Assembly (NCBI RefSeq): GCF_004000905.1
Contig: NZ_BIMD01000041.1
Coordinates: forward strand, 1-44,197
From: Paenibacillus humicus NBRC 102415
GTDB lineage: Bacteria; Bacillota; Bacilli; Paenibacillales; Paenibacillaceae
Direction of reading: 5' to 3'
DNA length: 44,197 nucleotides
Positions 1 to 9,621 of this stretch are shown here, piece by piece. How positions within the stretch are numbered: position 1 is the first letter of the stretch; each line of letters begins with the position of its first letter. Position numbers and translations under genes: made by a program. A model generated the notes under the pieces. The model was given only the letters and a program-made list of their open reading frames with translations. It searched no databases and was not told the origin of the DNA.

Positions 1-1283
1 GGAGCGACGCGGACCCGGCGCCCGCGCCGTCCGCCGCTGCCATACAGCGAGAGCAGCAGCTGCCGGTACTTCTCCAGCGAGAGGCTGCGCCGCAGATGGC
101 GCTCGAGGTAAGCTCTTCCGGCGAGCCCTCGCCTCGACAGCTCCCCGCGTCCCATCGCGTACAGCTCCGTGAGCTGGCGCGCCGCATCTCCGTAACGCTG
201 CGGCTCCGACGAGCTGCCGCACCCGCTTTCCATAATCAGGCGATGGGCTTCGCTGCCTTCCTCCAGGACGCCCATGACTGCTTTTCCCGCAGCCATGACG
301 CCGTAGATCTTGCTCGGAACGGACACGCCCTTGATGCCCTTCTGATTGACGACCAGATGCACGTCGGCCGCGTTCAGCGAGTAGCGGAGCCTGTCCTTCG
401 GCTGATAAGGGAGGAAGAGCACGTTGTCGAGCCCATGCTCCGCGACGAACTGCTCCATGAGCGGCTTGACCGCTCCCTCTCCGATGAACACGAACATCAG
501 GTCCGACATCTGCCGGAATTGCGGCGCGATGCGGATCAGATTCTCAAGGTCGTAGTAGAGGCCCAGGTTGCCGGAGTACATGACGACGAATTTGTCCTCC
601 AGTCCGTGCTCCCGCAGGAATGCGGCCACGCCGGGATCGTCCCGCCGCAGAGGTACGATGTCCTGCTCGTCCGTCCAGTTGTTGATGACGGTATGCGCCG
701 GCACCCGGCGTCCGGCAAACCGGCGCTCCAGCGTCTCCTTCATGTCCTGTCCGACCGTAATGATGTGATCCGACAGGCGGCAGTTCAGCTTGTCGAGCTC
801 CAGCGCGGTCCGGTGGATCAGCGGATGGTTCATGAAGCCGACCGCCTGCGCCTGCTCGGGATTGAAGTCCTGGATGTTGTAGATATGCTTGGCCCGCTTG
901 ACCAGCTTGCCGATAGTGCCGATCAGCCCGCCCAGAACGGGAGGCTGCGAGATCGTATAGATGAAGTCGACCTTGCGCTGGCGCAGCAGCAGCCGTACCG
1001 CATGGAAGAAATAGGAGGCGATGTACTTGAGGCGGCTTGCCTTGCTGCGCTTGTCCACCTCCGGCAGGCGGATCCGCAGGATGGTGATGTTCTCCAGCCG
1101 GTCCTCGGCGAAGCGGGCCGCCTTGGCGTCCTTCTTCTCGCCGGCGTAGCCCGGCTGCTGCGCGATGACCGTAATGTCGAAGTCATGCTGCAGATGCAGG
1201 CACAGCTCCGTCAGCAGCTGGCCGGTCGAGGCATAGTCGGGATAAAAGTAATTGATGACGAAAACGATGCGCGGCTTGCTCAC
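1..1283 (-). CDS. Glycosyltransferase family 4 (WbuB-like), 3' end cut by window edge
   Basis: Likely a cytoplasmic, membrane-associated GT-B glycosyltransferase that adds one sugar to the lipid-linked EPS repeat unit. The frame opens at a GTG at 1281-1283 and runs to the left edge without a stop, giving about 427 visible residues. The GTG is preceded by AGGAGG about 10 nt upstream, and there is no competing ATG. The N-terminus (MSKPRIVFVINYFYPDYAST) is the usual first strand and glycine/serine loop of GT4 enzymes. The segment YTISQPPVLGG, the motif YNIQDFNPEQ and the C-domain motif VMYSGNLG are typical of the WbuB-like subgroup. The C-terminal donor site has VPSKIYGVMAAGKAV, where the second Glu of the usual E-x7-E pair appears to be missing, as is common in this subgroup. 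It starts 68 nt after the acyltransferase stop and is probably in the same EPS operon. Donor and acceptor sugars cannot be read from the sequence. Confidence 0.85.
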   Translation of the reverse strand, partial: MSKPRIVFVINYFYPDYASTGQLLTELCLHLQHDFDITVIAQQPGYAGEKKDAKAARFAEDRLENITILRIRLPEVDKRSKASRLKYIASYFFHAVRLLLRQRKVDFIYTISQPPVLGGLIGTIGKLVKRAKHIYNIQDFNPEQAQAVGFMNHPLIHRTALELDKLNCRLSDHIITVGQDMKETLERRFAGRRVPAHTVINNWTDEQDIVPLRRDDPGVAAFLREHGLEDKFVVMYSGNLGLYYDLENLIRIAPQFRQMSDLMFVFIGEGAVKPLMEQFVAEHGLDNVLFLPYQPKDRLRYSLNAADVHLVVNQKGIKGVSVPSKIYGVMAAGKAVMGVLEEGSEAHRLIMESGCGSSSEPQRYGDAARQLTELYAMGRGELSRRGLAGRAYLERHLRRSLSLEKYRQLLLSLYGSGGRRGRRVRVA

Positions 1284-1351
1284 TTTCTCCAGGCCTCCTT
1301 TCTTGCGGGCTGGCCGGCGCTGCGGCCGGACTCCCTGTTCCCTCTGTCCGG

Positions 1352-1993
1352 CTATCCGGCGCTTCTGCCCGCATGACCGCTATGTCTCGGCGGCAGCCCG
1401 CTGTCGGCGACGGCCGCGCTGCCCCCAGCGTTGTCCGCAGCTTCCTCCGCGAATCGGCGCTTCACGAATGCGGCCGGCGTGCCGGCATGCACCTCTCCGT
1501 CCGGAATGCTCCGGGTTACGGTGCTGCGGGCCGCGGCGACCGCCATCGTGCCGACCGTGACGCCGGGATAGACGAAGACGTCGCTGGCGATCCAGGCTCC
1601 GTCGCGGATGACGACCGGCTTGGTGATGAGGCCGAAGCTCGTATCCCCGATGTCATGCGAGCCGGTGCACAGATAGCTGCGCTGCGAGACGACGCAGTGG
1701 CTGCCGACCTTGATTTCATCGAGGCTGTAGAACTCGGCGTCGTCGCCGACCCAGGAGCAGTCTCCGATGCTGATCTTCCACGGATAGGTGAAGCGGGCCG
1801 TGGAGCGGATCTGGACGCCGCTGCCGATGCGGGCTCCGAACAGGCGGAGCAGGAACCTTCTCCAGCCGTACATCGGATGCAGCGAATAGCGGAACAGGCT
1901 TCCCTGCACGAGCCACCAGAGCAGCACGACGGGACCGCTGCGGCCCCGGGAGTACCCGTCCTGGTAGTACCGATCCAGGCGGATGCGGTTCAT
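1352..1993 (-). CDS. WcaF-like hexapeptide-repeat acyltransferase
   Basis: 213 aa, a left-handed beta-helix (LbetaH) acyltransferase, probably adding acetyl groups to a sugar of the EPS repeat unit. The N-terminus (MNRIRLDRYYQDGYSRGRSG) and a hydrophobic stretch (VVLLWWLVQGSLF) resemble colanic-acid WcaF/WcaB-type enzymes. Hexapeptide repeats run from about residue 50 to 170 (for example IGSGVQIRS, ISIGDCSWVG, IKVGSHCVV, WIASDVFVYPGVTVG). The catalytic-type His lies in CTGSHDIGD. The start ATG overlaps the stop of the upstream glycosyltransferase as ATGA, so translation is probably coupled. The frame stays open upstream of this ATG, but the extra residues match nothing and have no ribosome site. 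The last 30 residues are low-complexity and probably disordered. Confidence 0.85.
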   Translation of the reverse strand: MNRIRLDRYYQDGYSRGRSGPVVLLWWLVQGSLFRYSLHPMYGWRRFLLRLFGARIGSGVQIRSTARFTYPWKISIGDCSWVGDDAEFYSLDEIKVGSHCVVSQRSYLCTGSHDIGDTSFGLITKPVVIRDGAWIASDVFVYPGVTVGTMAVAAARSTVTRSIPDGEVHAGTPAAFVKRRFAEEAADNAGGSAAVADSGLPPRHSGHAGRSAG

Positions 1994-3210
1994 CTCGTCA
2001 TCTCCAGAGCGGCGCCGGCAGAGCGTTCTGCCTGTTGCCGTCCGCTCTTGCCGATCAGCTGCCGGTATTCCTGCTCCAATTGCGCGCCAACCTGGCTCCA
2101 CTCGTAATATTTCTCCACGAGCTGCTTGCCCTGACGGCCCATTTCGGCTCCAAGCTCCGGATGGCTCAAAATTTCCGATACCGCCTCCGCTACCTTCCCC
2201 GGATCGCATGGAACGGCGCGTCCGGCGCCTTCCTGCACGACCTCGCGCCAAATGTTGACCTTGTCCGAGATGACGACCGGCACTTCGCAGGCCATCGCCT
2301 CTACAACCGCGATGCCGAAATTCTCCGTATAAGAAGGGAGGATGAAGACATCCGCATCCCGGAGCACGGCAAGCTTGTCCCTGCCGGTCAGCATCCCCGT
2401 GAAGATGACGAAGTCGCTTAAGTCCGCCTTGGCCAGCCATTCCTTGACCTTCTGGCCATAGTTCTCGTCGTCCGGGCCTGTCACCACAAGCACCGTATCC
2501 GGATGGCGACGATGGATTTCGCGGAAGGCTTCGACCAGGATGTCGAGACCCTTCTTGAAGTTGATGCGGCTGAAGAACAGAAGCATCCTCTTGCCGTCGA
2601 GCAGGCGGTAGCCGCGGCGGAAGGATCCCTTCATCGGAAGGTCCGCGTATTCGGAGGTGTTGACGCCGTTCGGAACGACGAAGCCGGAGCTGCCATGGAC
2701 ATAAGGCTTGGCAAGCACCAGCTCCTCCTCCGTCGTGTAGTGGAGGGCGTCGGCGAGTCTGATGTTGCGGTTCTCGAACAGCGTCTCCATGATCCGCTTG
2801 CGGCCGCGGTGCCTGGCATACATGACCGGATCGAGCGTGCCGTGCGGCCGCACGATGTAAGGCACGCCGTGCTTGCGGGCGAAATGCCCTGCGGCCATGC
2901 CGTGGAACAGGTACAGCGAATGGATATGGACGATGTCGAACTTCGGAATTTCCTTGTTCAACGCAAGCGCCATCGCCGGTGAGGTTCTCCAGAATTTTGG
3001 CTGGATGACCGGGAAATAGCGTATCGTCACCCCGTTTTTAACGACCGGCGTATCCACGGGCACGTCAAGGACGCCGTCGCCGTCCTGGTTGGTGGTGAAG
3101 ATCGTCACTTCATGTCCTTTGGCCGCCAGCACAGCGGCCATCTCCAGCCCGGCCTTGGCCGGCCCTCCGTAACGGGGGGCCAGATTTGCGATGACATGCA
3201 GGATTTTCAT
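1990..3210 (-). CDS. Glycosyltransferase family 4
   Basis: 406 aa GT-B glycosyltransferase. The N-terminal Glyco_transf_4 domain begins MKILHVIANLAPRYGGPAKA, with the glycine-rich loop that holds the acceptor side. The C-terminal Glycos_transf_1 domain carries LLFFSRINFKKGLDIL and the E-x7-E nucleotide-sugar site in PSYTENFGIAVVEAMAC, so the retaining catalytic site looks intact. The ATG at 3210 is chosen because GGGGGA sits 7 nt upstream. The frame is open for another 117 codons upstream, but that part is the antisense shadow of the preceding gene. It lies 16 nt after the previous gene's stop and overlaps the acyltransferase start by 4 nt, in a tight operon. Role: one sugar-addition step on the undecaprenyl-linked EPS unit. 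Sugar specificity is not predictable. Confidence 0.9.
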   Translation of the reverse strand: MKILHVIANLAPRYGGPAKAGLEMAAVLAAKGHEVTIFTTNQDGDGVLDVPVDTPVVKNGVTIRYFPVIQPKFWRTSPAMALALNKEIPKFDIVHIHSLYLFHGMAAGHFARKHGVPYIVRPHGTLDPVMYARHRGRKRIMETLFENRNIRLADALHYTTEEELVLAKPYVHGSSGFVVPNGVNTSEYADLPMKGSFRRGYRLLDGKRMLLFFSRINFKKGLDILVEAFREIHRRHPDTVLVVTGPDDENYGQKVKEWLAKADLSDFVIFTGMLTGRDKLAVLRDADVFILPSYTENFGIAVVEAMACEVPVVISDKVNIWREVVQEGAGRAVPCDPGKVAEAVSEILSHPELGAEMGRQGKQLVEKYYEWSQVGAQLEQEYRQLIGKSGRQQAERSAGAALEMTR

Positions 3211-3226
3211 CTTTGCTTCCCCCTTT

Positions 3227-4375
3227 TCAATGAATGGAGCCCGACAGCCTTCCCGTATTCCGGCCTTGGCGTGGAATCGCAGGCTTGCCCAGCCGGTCCA
3301 GGATATCGTGGAGCCGGGCGGTGTAATTGCCGAACGAGAAGTAACCGAGCTCCTCCGGAACCTCGCCCTTTGGCTTGCGCAGCAGCCGCCGGATGCCCAG
3401 CTCCACTTCGGATGGAACCGAAGGATCCACCAGGATGCCCAGCTTGCCCCGCATGAGCGCCTCGCTGCTGCCGTCGGCCTTGCTCGCCAGCACGGGAATG
3501 CCGCAGGCCATCGCCTCCAGCAGCACGATGCCGAAGCCTTCGCCGTGGCTTGGCATTGCAAAGCCGTCGGCCAGGCGGTAGTGATCCGCCTTTTCTTCCT
3601 CCTTGATCATGCCTGTGAACACGACGGCTTCCTCCAGGCCGAGGCTGGCCGCCTTCTGCTCCAGCCGGCCGCGGTCGGCGCCGTCTCCCACGATGAGATA
3701 TTTCAGCGAGGGCTCGTCGCGCAGCAGGGAAGGCATCGCCTCAAGCACTTCGTCGAAGCCCTTGCGGCGCTGCTCGCCTGCGAGCCGCCCGAGCGTCATC
3801 AAGATGCGATCGGACCGTTGCAGTCCGTATCGGCCGAGAAGCCCCTCCGGGGCCGGTCCAGGCACGAACAGCCCCGGCTCGAAGGAGTTCGGAAGCACGA
3901 ACGAGGGTACGCTCTCCAGGCCTGCCCAGCCTTGGAAGCGATCCAGCGTCAGCTTGCTCACCGCAATGACCGCATCGACCTGGCGCAGCGAATAGCTTGT
4001 TCCCTTGCGGGTAACGGGATCCCATGCGTCGATCCCATGAATGACAAGGGCGAGCTTGGCGCCCGTCAGCTTTTTGGCCAGGACGGCGAACGGCAGCAGA
4101 TTGATATGGCCGCATACGATGAGATCGCTCTTCCGCGCCCGGCCAAGGACGGAGCGCAGCACGGCGCTCAGATAACGCCCCTTTCCTCCGAGCCCGTCCG
4201 TGACGTAGCTCAGGTTGGACGGAATCGGCTCCGGCGGGAACGGCATCAGCCGCGGAATCGCGGTCGCCTCCCTCAGTCCCGGATACGAGCTGAGCGAGGT
4301 CAGCAGATCCCGGTTGAACTTGGCGATGCCGCCATGTCCCCCGTATGCGTCGGACAGCAGCACAAGCGGCTTCAT
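3227..4375 (-). CDS. Glycosyltransferase family 4
   Basis: 382 aa GT-B glycosyltransferase, one of three GT4 enzymes in this cluster. It begins MKPLVLLSDAYGGHGGIAKF, with the GGHGGIAKFNRDLL acceptor-loop typical of GT4. The donor domain has LMTLGRLAGEQRRKGFDEVL, YLIVGDGADRGRLE and the E-x7-E site in PSHGEGFGIVLLEAMACG. The ATG at 4375 overlaps the TGA of the polymerase gene (ATGA) and has AAGGAGA 7 nt upstream, so the start is well supported and translation is probably coupled. The sequence is distinct from the GT4 that follows, so the two are not a recent duplication. It acts at the inner face of the membrane in assembly of the EPS repeat unit. The linkage is unknown. Confidence 0.9.
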   Translation of the reverse strand: MKPLVLLSDAYGGHGGIAKFNRDLLTSLSSYPGLREATAIPRLMPFPPEPIPSNLSYVTDGLGGKGRYLSAVLRSVLGRARKSDLIVCGHINLLPFAVLAKKLTGAKLALVIHGIDAWDPVTRKGTSYSLRQVDAVIAVSKLTLDRFQGWAGLESVPSFVLPNSFEPGLFVPGPAPEGLLGRYGLQRSDRILMTLGRLAGEQRRKGFDEVLEAMPSLLRDEPSLKYLIVGDGADRGRLEQKAASLGLEEAVVFTGMIKEEEKADHYRLADGFAMPSHGEGFGIVLLEAMACGIPVLASKADGSSEALMRGKLGILVDPSVPSEVELGIRRLLRKPKGEVPEELGYFSFGNYTARLHDILDRLGKPAIPRQGRNTGRLSGSIH

Positions 4376-5769
4376 GTAAGACTCTCCTTCATCCGTCCGC
4401 TGGAGAGCAGGCTTTCCGTCCCGGAGGACGGCTCCTCTTTCGCGGCGGCTTGTTGATTCCGGCGGGCCAATACGGCCGCCGACAGGGCGAGCAGGAACAA
4501 ATACACGAACTGCTCCAGGATGTTGGTCGAAATGCACAACACGACATTGACGACGAGAAGCACATACAGCTGCATCGATTGGCCTTTCAGCCTGCGGAGC
4601 ACGGCTGGCGCTGCCGCGATCGCAGCGGCAGCCAGCATGCACAGGACGAACAAGCCGTACTGGGTCAGAATGGAGTTGATCGTTCCATCCATGATTTTGT
4701 GCTCCAGATCCACGTCAAGCTGCTTGTTGAGGTTAACGCCGCTGTTGGTGCCGTAGCCGATGCCGTCTCCGAACAGCACGACGGAAAGCGGGTTGTCTGT
4801 GAAAAAGCCCGTGACCATGTCGATTCTGCCTCCCTTGACCTGAGCCTCCACGATGCTGCCGCGGTCCGCCATCAGCGTCGCGGCCTGTATGCCCGCCATG
4901 AGCACCAGCATGGAGAAGCAGACGACAGCCGGCATAAGCAGGCTTTTTCCCGGAAGCTTGCGGCCGCCGAACGCTTTCTCCACCAGCAGGAAAAACAGGA
5001 TGAGGAAGCAGCCGATAATGGCCGAGCGCGTTCCCGAAATGCCGGCGATGCCCAGGCAGAGCAGCTGCAGCAGCGGAGACAGGCGAAGCATGGTTCTGTC
5101 GAGCTGTCCCCTCGCGGAATAGAGGAGAATGGAGCTGCCAAGCGCCATATAACCCGAGATCGATATGCCGCCGAAGGTTCCGATCAGACGCAGGGAGAAC
5201 GGATTGACGACGCCGAACCTTCCCGTGAACAATACATACTGGGCGACAAGAACCGCGAACTCGATGACGAGCAGCCATGCAACGCAGCGGCATAGCCTGC
5301 GCACGAATGCGGGACGGCCCGCGTAAGCCGCTGCCTTCAAGCAAAACACGATCAGCAGCAGCGACCTCCCTCCCGCAGCGACCTGGTACACATTGAGGCC
5401 GGCCTCCCGGAAGACGAGAACGCAAGTGCCGTAAGCGAGCAGCAGCAGTACAGGCAAATACCATTTGGCAAGCCGATAACGCTCTCCCTTCCGGGCATCC
5501 AGGGCGAAGAACGCAGCGGTCATCAGGACCAGAATGACGTCCTTGAAGTACCGGATGTTCAATCCGAACAGCGGCTCGTTGATGGAGAATTTGGCGTAGG
5601 AGATTCTAGCGTTCAGAATGTCGTTCAGCGCCTCGGGCAGATAAGCCATCGCAGCGAAAATCAGGTACAGAAGGATGCCCCTCTCCATCCACTTGCGTTC
5701 CGCCGGCTCCGGAACCCCGCCTTCCAGGACGGCGCCGGAAGCGGCGGCCGCCGGTTGCCTCGTCTTCAT
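4372..5769 (-). CDS. Wzy-type O-antigen/EPS polymerase (multi-pass membrane protein)
   Basis: 465 aa integral membrane protein with about ten to twelve hydrophobic segments, for example ILLYLIFAAMAYLPEAL, VILVLMTAAFFAL, YLPVLLLLAYGTCVLV and LYVLLVVNVVLCIS. A large extracytoplasmic loop lies between about residues 290 and 360. The central motif GISGTRSAIIG and the loop sequence GDGIGYGTNSGVNL fit the Wzy/O-antigen ligase fold (Wzy_C-like), whose primary sequence is poorly conserved. Inferred role: polymerising lipid-linked repeat units on the outer face of the membrane after Wzx flips them. The N-terminus has a short Ala-rich cytoplasmic tail. The start is an ATG with AGGGG 5 nt upstream, and it begins 8 nt after the gmd stop. 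A WaaL-type ligase is the main alternative, but a Gram-positive EPS operon makes a polymerase more likely. Confidence 0.75.
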   Translation of the reverse strand: MKTRQPAAAASGAVLEGGVPEPAERKWMERGILLYLIFAAMAYLPEALNDILNARISYAKFSINEPLFGLNIRYFKDVILVLMTAAFFALDARKGERYRLAKWYLPVLLLLAYGTCVLVFREAGLNVYQVAAGGRSLLLIVFCLKAAAYAGRPAFVRRLCRCVAWLLVIEFAVLVAQYVLFTGRFGVVNPFSLRLIGTFGGISISGYMALGSSILLYSARGQLDRTMLRLSPLLQLLCLGIAGISGTRSAIIGCFLILFFLLVEKAFGGRKLPGKSLLMPAVVCFSMLVLMAGIQAATLMADRGSIVEAQVKGGRIDMVTGFFTDNPLSVVLFGDGIGYGTNSGVNLNKQLDVDLEHKIMDGTINSILTQYGLFVLCMLAAAAIAAAPAVLRRLKGQSMQLYVLLVVNVVLCISTNILEQFVYLFLLALSAAVLARRNQQAAAKEEPSSGTESLLSSGRMKESLT

Positions 5770-5777
5770 GGCAGCCC

Positions 5778-6977
<1,200 letters not shown>

Positions 6978-7916
6978 TCAGCCCAGCGCCGGCTCCGCTT
7001 GGCGGTAAGCGGCATAGACCTTGCGGATGCCTTCCGGCAGCGGCGTTCCCGCGCTCCAGCCGAGGCGGTTGATGCGGCCCGTGTCGACCAGCTTGCGCGG
7101 CGTCCCGTCCGGCCGCGAGGAATTGAATGCCAGCCGGCCTTCAAAACCGACGACCGAAGCGATCATCTCCGCCAGCTCGCGGATGCTGATGTCGTCCCCG
7201 ACGCCGACGTTCACGATGTCGTCGCCTTCGTAATTCTCCATCAGGAAGATGCAGGCGTCGGCGAGATCGTCCGAATGGAGGAATTCCCGGCGCGGCGTAC
7301 CCGTTCCCCAGATCTCCACCTCCGCAGAGCCCGTCTCCTTCGCCTCATGGATTTTGCGCAGCAAGGCCGGGAGCACATGCGACGTTTCGAGGTCGAAGTT
7401 GTCGTTCGGCCCGTACAGATTGGTCGGCATCGCGGAAATGAATTTCGTGCCGTACTGGCGGTTGTACGCCTGGCACATCTTGATGCCGGCGATCTTGGCG
7501 ATCGCGTAAGCCTCGTTCGTCGGCTCCAGATCGCCGCGCAGCAGGCTGTCCTCCTGAAGCGGCTGAGGCGCCAGCTTCGGATAGATGCAGGTCGAGCCGA
7601 GGAACAGCAGCTTCTTGATGCCATGCCGGCGCGAAGCCTCGATGACATTCGTCTGGATCATCAGGTTGTCGCGGATGAAGTCCCCGCAAAAATCGTTGTT
7701 GGCGACGATGCCGCCGACCTTGGCAGCGGCGAGAAACACATACTCGATCGCCTGGCTGCCGAAGAAGGCTTCCACTTGAATCGGATCGCGGAGATCGAGC
7801 TCGCGGCTCGTGCGGCCGATCAGATTGCGATAGCCCTTCGCCTCCAGCGCCCGCCAGATGGCGGATCCCGCCAGGCCGCGATGGCCCGCTACGTATATCG
7901 CTGCTTGCTTGTCCAT
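6978..7916 (-). CDS. fcl: GDP-L-fucose synthase
   Basis: 312 aa SDR enzyme that epimerises and reduces GDP-4-keto-6-deoxy-mannose to GDP-L-fucose with NADPH. The N-terminal cofactor loop is VAGHRGLAGSAI (residues 9-20). The catalytic Ser lies in LGSTCIYPK (S108), and Tyr/Lys are Y137 and K141 in EAYAIAKIAG. Other family blocks are MPTNLYGPNDNFD and WGTGTPRREFLHSDDLADA. The ATG at 7916 follows GGAGGAGAACGGAT, a strong ribosome site. It is 26 nt downstream of the priming transferase stop and upstream of gmd, so both GDP-fucose genes are in the same transcript. It strongly suggests that L-fucose is part of the exported polysaccharide. All key residues are present. Confidence 0.95.
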   Translation of the reverse strand: MDKQAAIYVAGHRGLAGSAIWRALEAKGYRNLIGRTSRELDLRDPIQVEAFFGSQAIEYVFLAAAKVGGIVANNDFCGDFIRDNLMIQTNVIEASRRHGIKKLLFLGSTCIYPKLAPQPLQEDSLLRGDLEPTNEAYAIAKIAGIKMCQAYNRQYGTKFISAMPTNLYGPNDNFDLETSHVLPALLRKIHEAKETGSAEVEIWGTGTPRREFLHSDDLADACIFLMENYEGDDIVNVGVGDDISIRELAEMIASVVGFEGRLAFNSSRPDGTPRKLVDTGRINRLGWSAGTPLPEGIRKVYAAYRQAEPALG

Positions 7917-7942
7917 ATCCGTTCTCCTCCAGTAGGGGTTGT

Positions 7943-8614
7943 TTAGAAAGCGTCCTTGCTGCCCGCCAGCACCTTCACCGTCCGCAGCAGAATCCGGAAA
8001 TCCATGCCGAGAGAGCGTTCCCGCACATAGCGCAGGTCCAGCTCCACCATCTGCTCGAAGCTCAGGCTGCTGCGTCCGCTGACCTGCCACAAGCCGGTGC
8101 AGCCTGGCGTGACGTCCAGGCGCTGCCGGTCGTACGGCGTGTATTCCGCCACCTCGCGCGGCAGCGGCGGCCTTGGGCCGACGAGGGACATGTTCCCGAG
8201 CAGCACGTTCACCAGCTGGGGAAGCTCGTCGATGCTCGTCTTGCGGATGAAGCGGCCGACGCGGGTGACGCGGGGATCGTTCTTCATCTTGAACATCGCC
8301 CCCTGCACCTCGTTCTGCGCCATCAGCTCCTTCAGCTTCTCTTCCGCATTCGATACCATGGAGCGGAACTTGTACATGCGGAACGGCTTGCCGTCCTTGC
8401 CGACGCGGGTCTGGTAGAAGAACACCGTGCCGCGGGGATCCTCCAGTTTGATCAGCAGCCCGATCAGGACGAATACCGGGCTCAGCAGCAGCAGGCCGGC
8501 CAGCGAGCAGCCGATGTCGACCGACCGCTTAAGCTGCTCGTAGATCGCCAGCTGCCGCGCTTGCGCCGGACAGCCCCCGCCGACCGCTTCCTCGCTTCTG
8601 TCGTGAAATGCCAA
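7943..8614 (-). CDS. Polyprenyl-phosphate sugar-1-phosphate transferase (priming enzyme), TTG start
   Basis: 223 aa member of the bacterial sugar transferase family (PF02397, WcaJ/WbaP catalytic domain only). It starts repeat-unit synthesis by moving sugar-1-phosphate from a nucleotide sugar to undecaprenyl phosphate. One membrane helix (re-entrant in studied homologues) lies at about residues 31-53, after the KRSVDI motif. The catalytic core has MYKFRSM, KTSIDELPQL, MSLVGPRPPL and TPGCTGLWQVSGRS. The start is a TTG at 8612-8614 with GGAGG 10 nt upstream. A nearby ATG is in another frame and gives an unrelated short frame. The N-terminal four-helix part of full-length WcaJ is absent, as is usual in short Gram-positive versions. 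The sugar is uncertain: galactose or glucose-1-phosphate would fit the nearby GalU. Confidence 0.93.
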   Translation of the reverse strand: MAFHDRSEEAVGGGCPAQARQLAIYEQLKRSVDIGCSLAGLLLLSPVFVLIGLLIKLEDPRGTVFFYQTRVGKDGKPFRMYKFRSMVSNAEEKLKELMAQNEVQGAMFKMKNDPRVTRVGRFIRKTSIDELPQLVNVLLGNMSLVGPRPPLPREVAEYTPYDRQRLDVTPGCTGLWQVSGRSSLSFEQMVELDLRYVRERSLGMDFRILLRTVKVLAGSKDAF

Positions 8615-8661
8615 GTGAAATCATCCTCCGCTCATTTGGATTAAGGCTGCCGAAGACGCTT

Positions 8662-9621
8662 CTAGTTGGCCAGGGTTTCCGCCGACAGCTCGGCTCCGGG
8701 CACCCGATTCGTCCAGGCATTGTAATAGCTCGTATTTTTGCCGTAGGAATTGTCGAGCAGGACGCTCGGCTTGTCCATCAGGCAGGCGAGAATATGGCCG
8801 TGCAGCCTTGAAGTGACTATGCTGCCGTAGGCGCCGAATTCGCGGATCGCCTTGTTCACGAGGAACTGGGAGTACCGGTACCAGATCCGCTGCAGCGGCC
8901 CCCGCGCTCCAGGAAGCCGATAGAGCTTCATCATGACGACAAGCGCCTTGCGCTCTGCCGCCGTATAGAGGCTTGTCCAGTCTTTGGCCGCGCTGCTTGC
9001 TCCTCCCGACCGCTCAAGCCGCTCCTGATGAGGCGTCTTCTCGATGTCGTTCCGGAGAAAGAACAGCGTCTCGCCCGCCAGAGGCGAGGATGAGGCGATC
9101 GGATACAGCTGGTGGGCCATGTCCGGGGACATGAACACCTTGATGTTTTTGAACTTCTTGCGGGCCATCTCGTAGCTGAGCGTGTCCCGCACGTACAGAT
9201 GCAGGTCCCGGTGCCGGTTGAACACGGCCGCGGTCCGGCCGAAGTTCAGCTCGCTCTTGTAGAAGATCGTCTGCGGCAGCATGACGATCCGATGTCCCGG
9301 GTACTGCTCCACGATCTTTTCCCGCAGCAGCTGATGCTTCGTATAGAGATCCCCGAAGTTGCCTCCTCCGTGCAGCACGAGGATGCAGCTCGGCGGAACC
9401 TTGAGCCCGTCCGGGAAGTCCAGCACGCTGTAGCGGGCGCGGACGCGGATGCCGTAAGCCTTGAAGAACGCCTCGGTGCCCTTCATGATGAGGATGTCCC
9501 CGCCGTTGCTGTGCACGGGATAGTCGATATAGATGATTTCAGAGCCTTTTGGAATGCTTCTCGTAATAAGCGAGAGGCGCTCCTTCAGCTGCTCCATCGA
9601 ATAGGATTCAAGCTTGTTCAT
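8662..9621 (-). CDS. Polysaccharide pyruvyl transferase family protein
   Basis: 319 aa protein of the PF04230 family (EpsO/YvfF/CsaB-like), which moves pyruvate from phosphoenolpyruvate to a sugar as a ketal, giving the polymer a negative charge. Visible family features are the N-terminal YPVHSNGGDILIMKG, the glycine-rich LVLHGGGNFGDLY and MLPQTIFY. Near the C-terminus are IVTSRLHGHILACLMDKPS, with the conserved Arg-Leu-His, and DNSYGKNTSYY. The start ATG at 9621 overlaps the flippase stop (ATGA), implying coupled translation. It precedes the priming transferase by 47 nt. The acceptor sugar is unknown. A polysaccharide polymerisation role is unlikely, as the fold is GT-B-like with pyruvyltransferase motifs. 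Confidence 0.85.
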   Translation of the reverse strand: MNKLESYSMEQLKERLSLITRSIPKGSEIIYIDYPVHSNGGDILIMKGTEAFFKAYGIRVRARYSVLDFPDGLKVPPSCILVLHGGGNFGDLYTKHQLLREKIVEQYPGHRIVMLPQTIFYKSELNFGRTAAVFNRHRDLHLYVRDTLSYEMARKKFKNIKVFMSPDMAHQLYPIASSSPLAGETLFFLRNDIEKTPHQERLERSGGASSAAKDWTSLYTAAERKALVVMMKLYRLPGARGPLQRIWYRYSQFLVNKAIREFGAYGSIVTSRLHGHILACLMDKPSVLLDNSYGKNTSYYNAWTNRVPGAELSAETLAN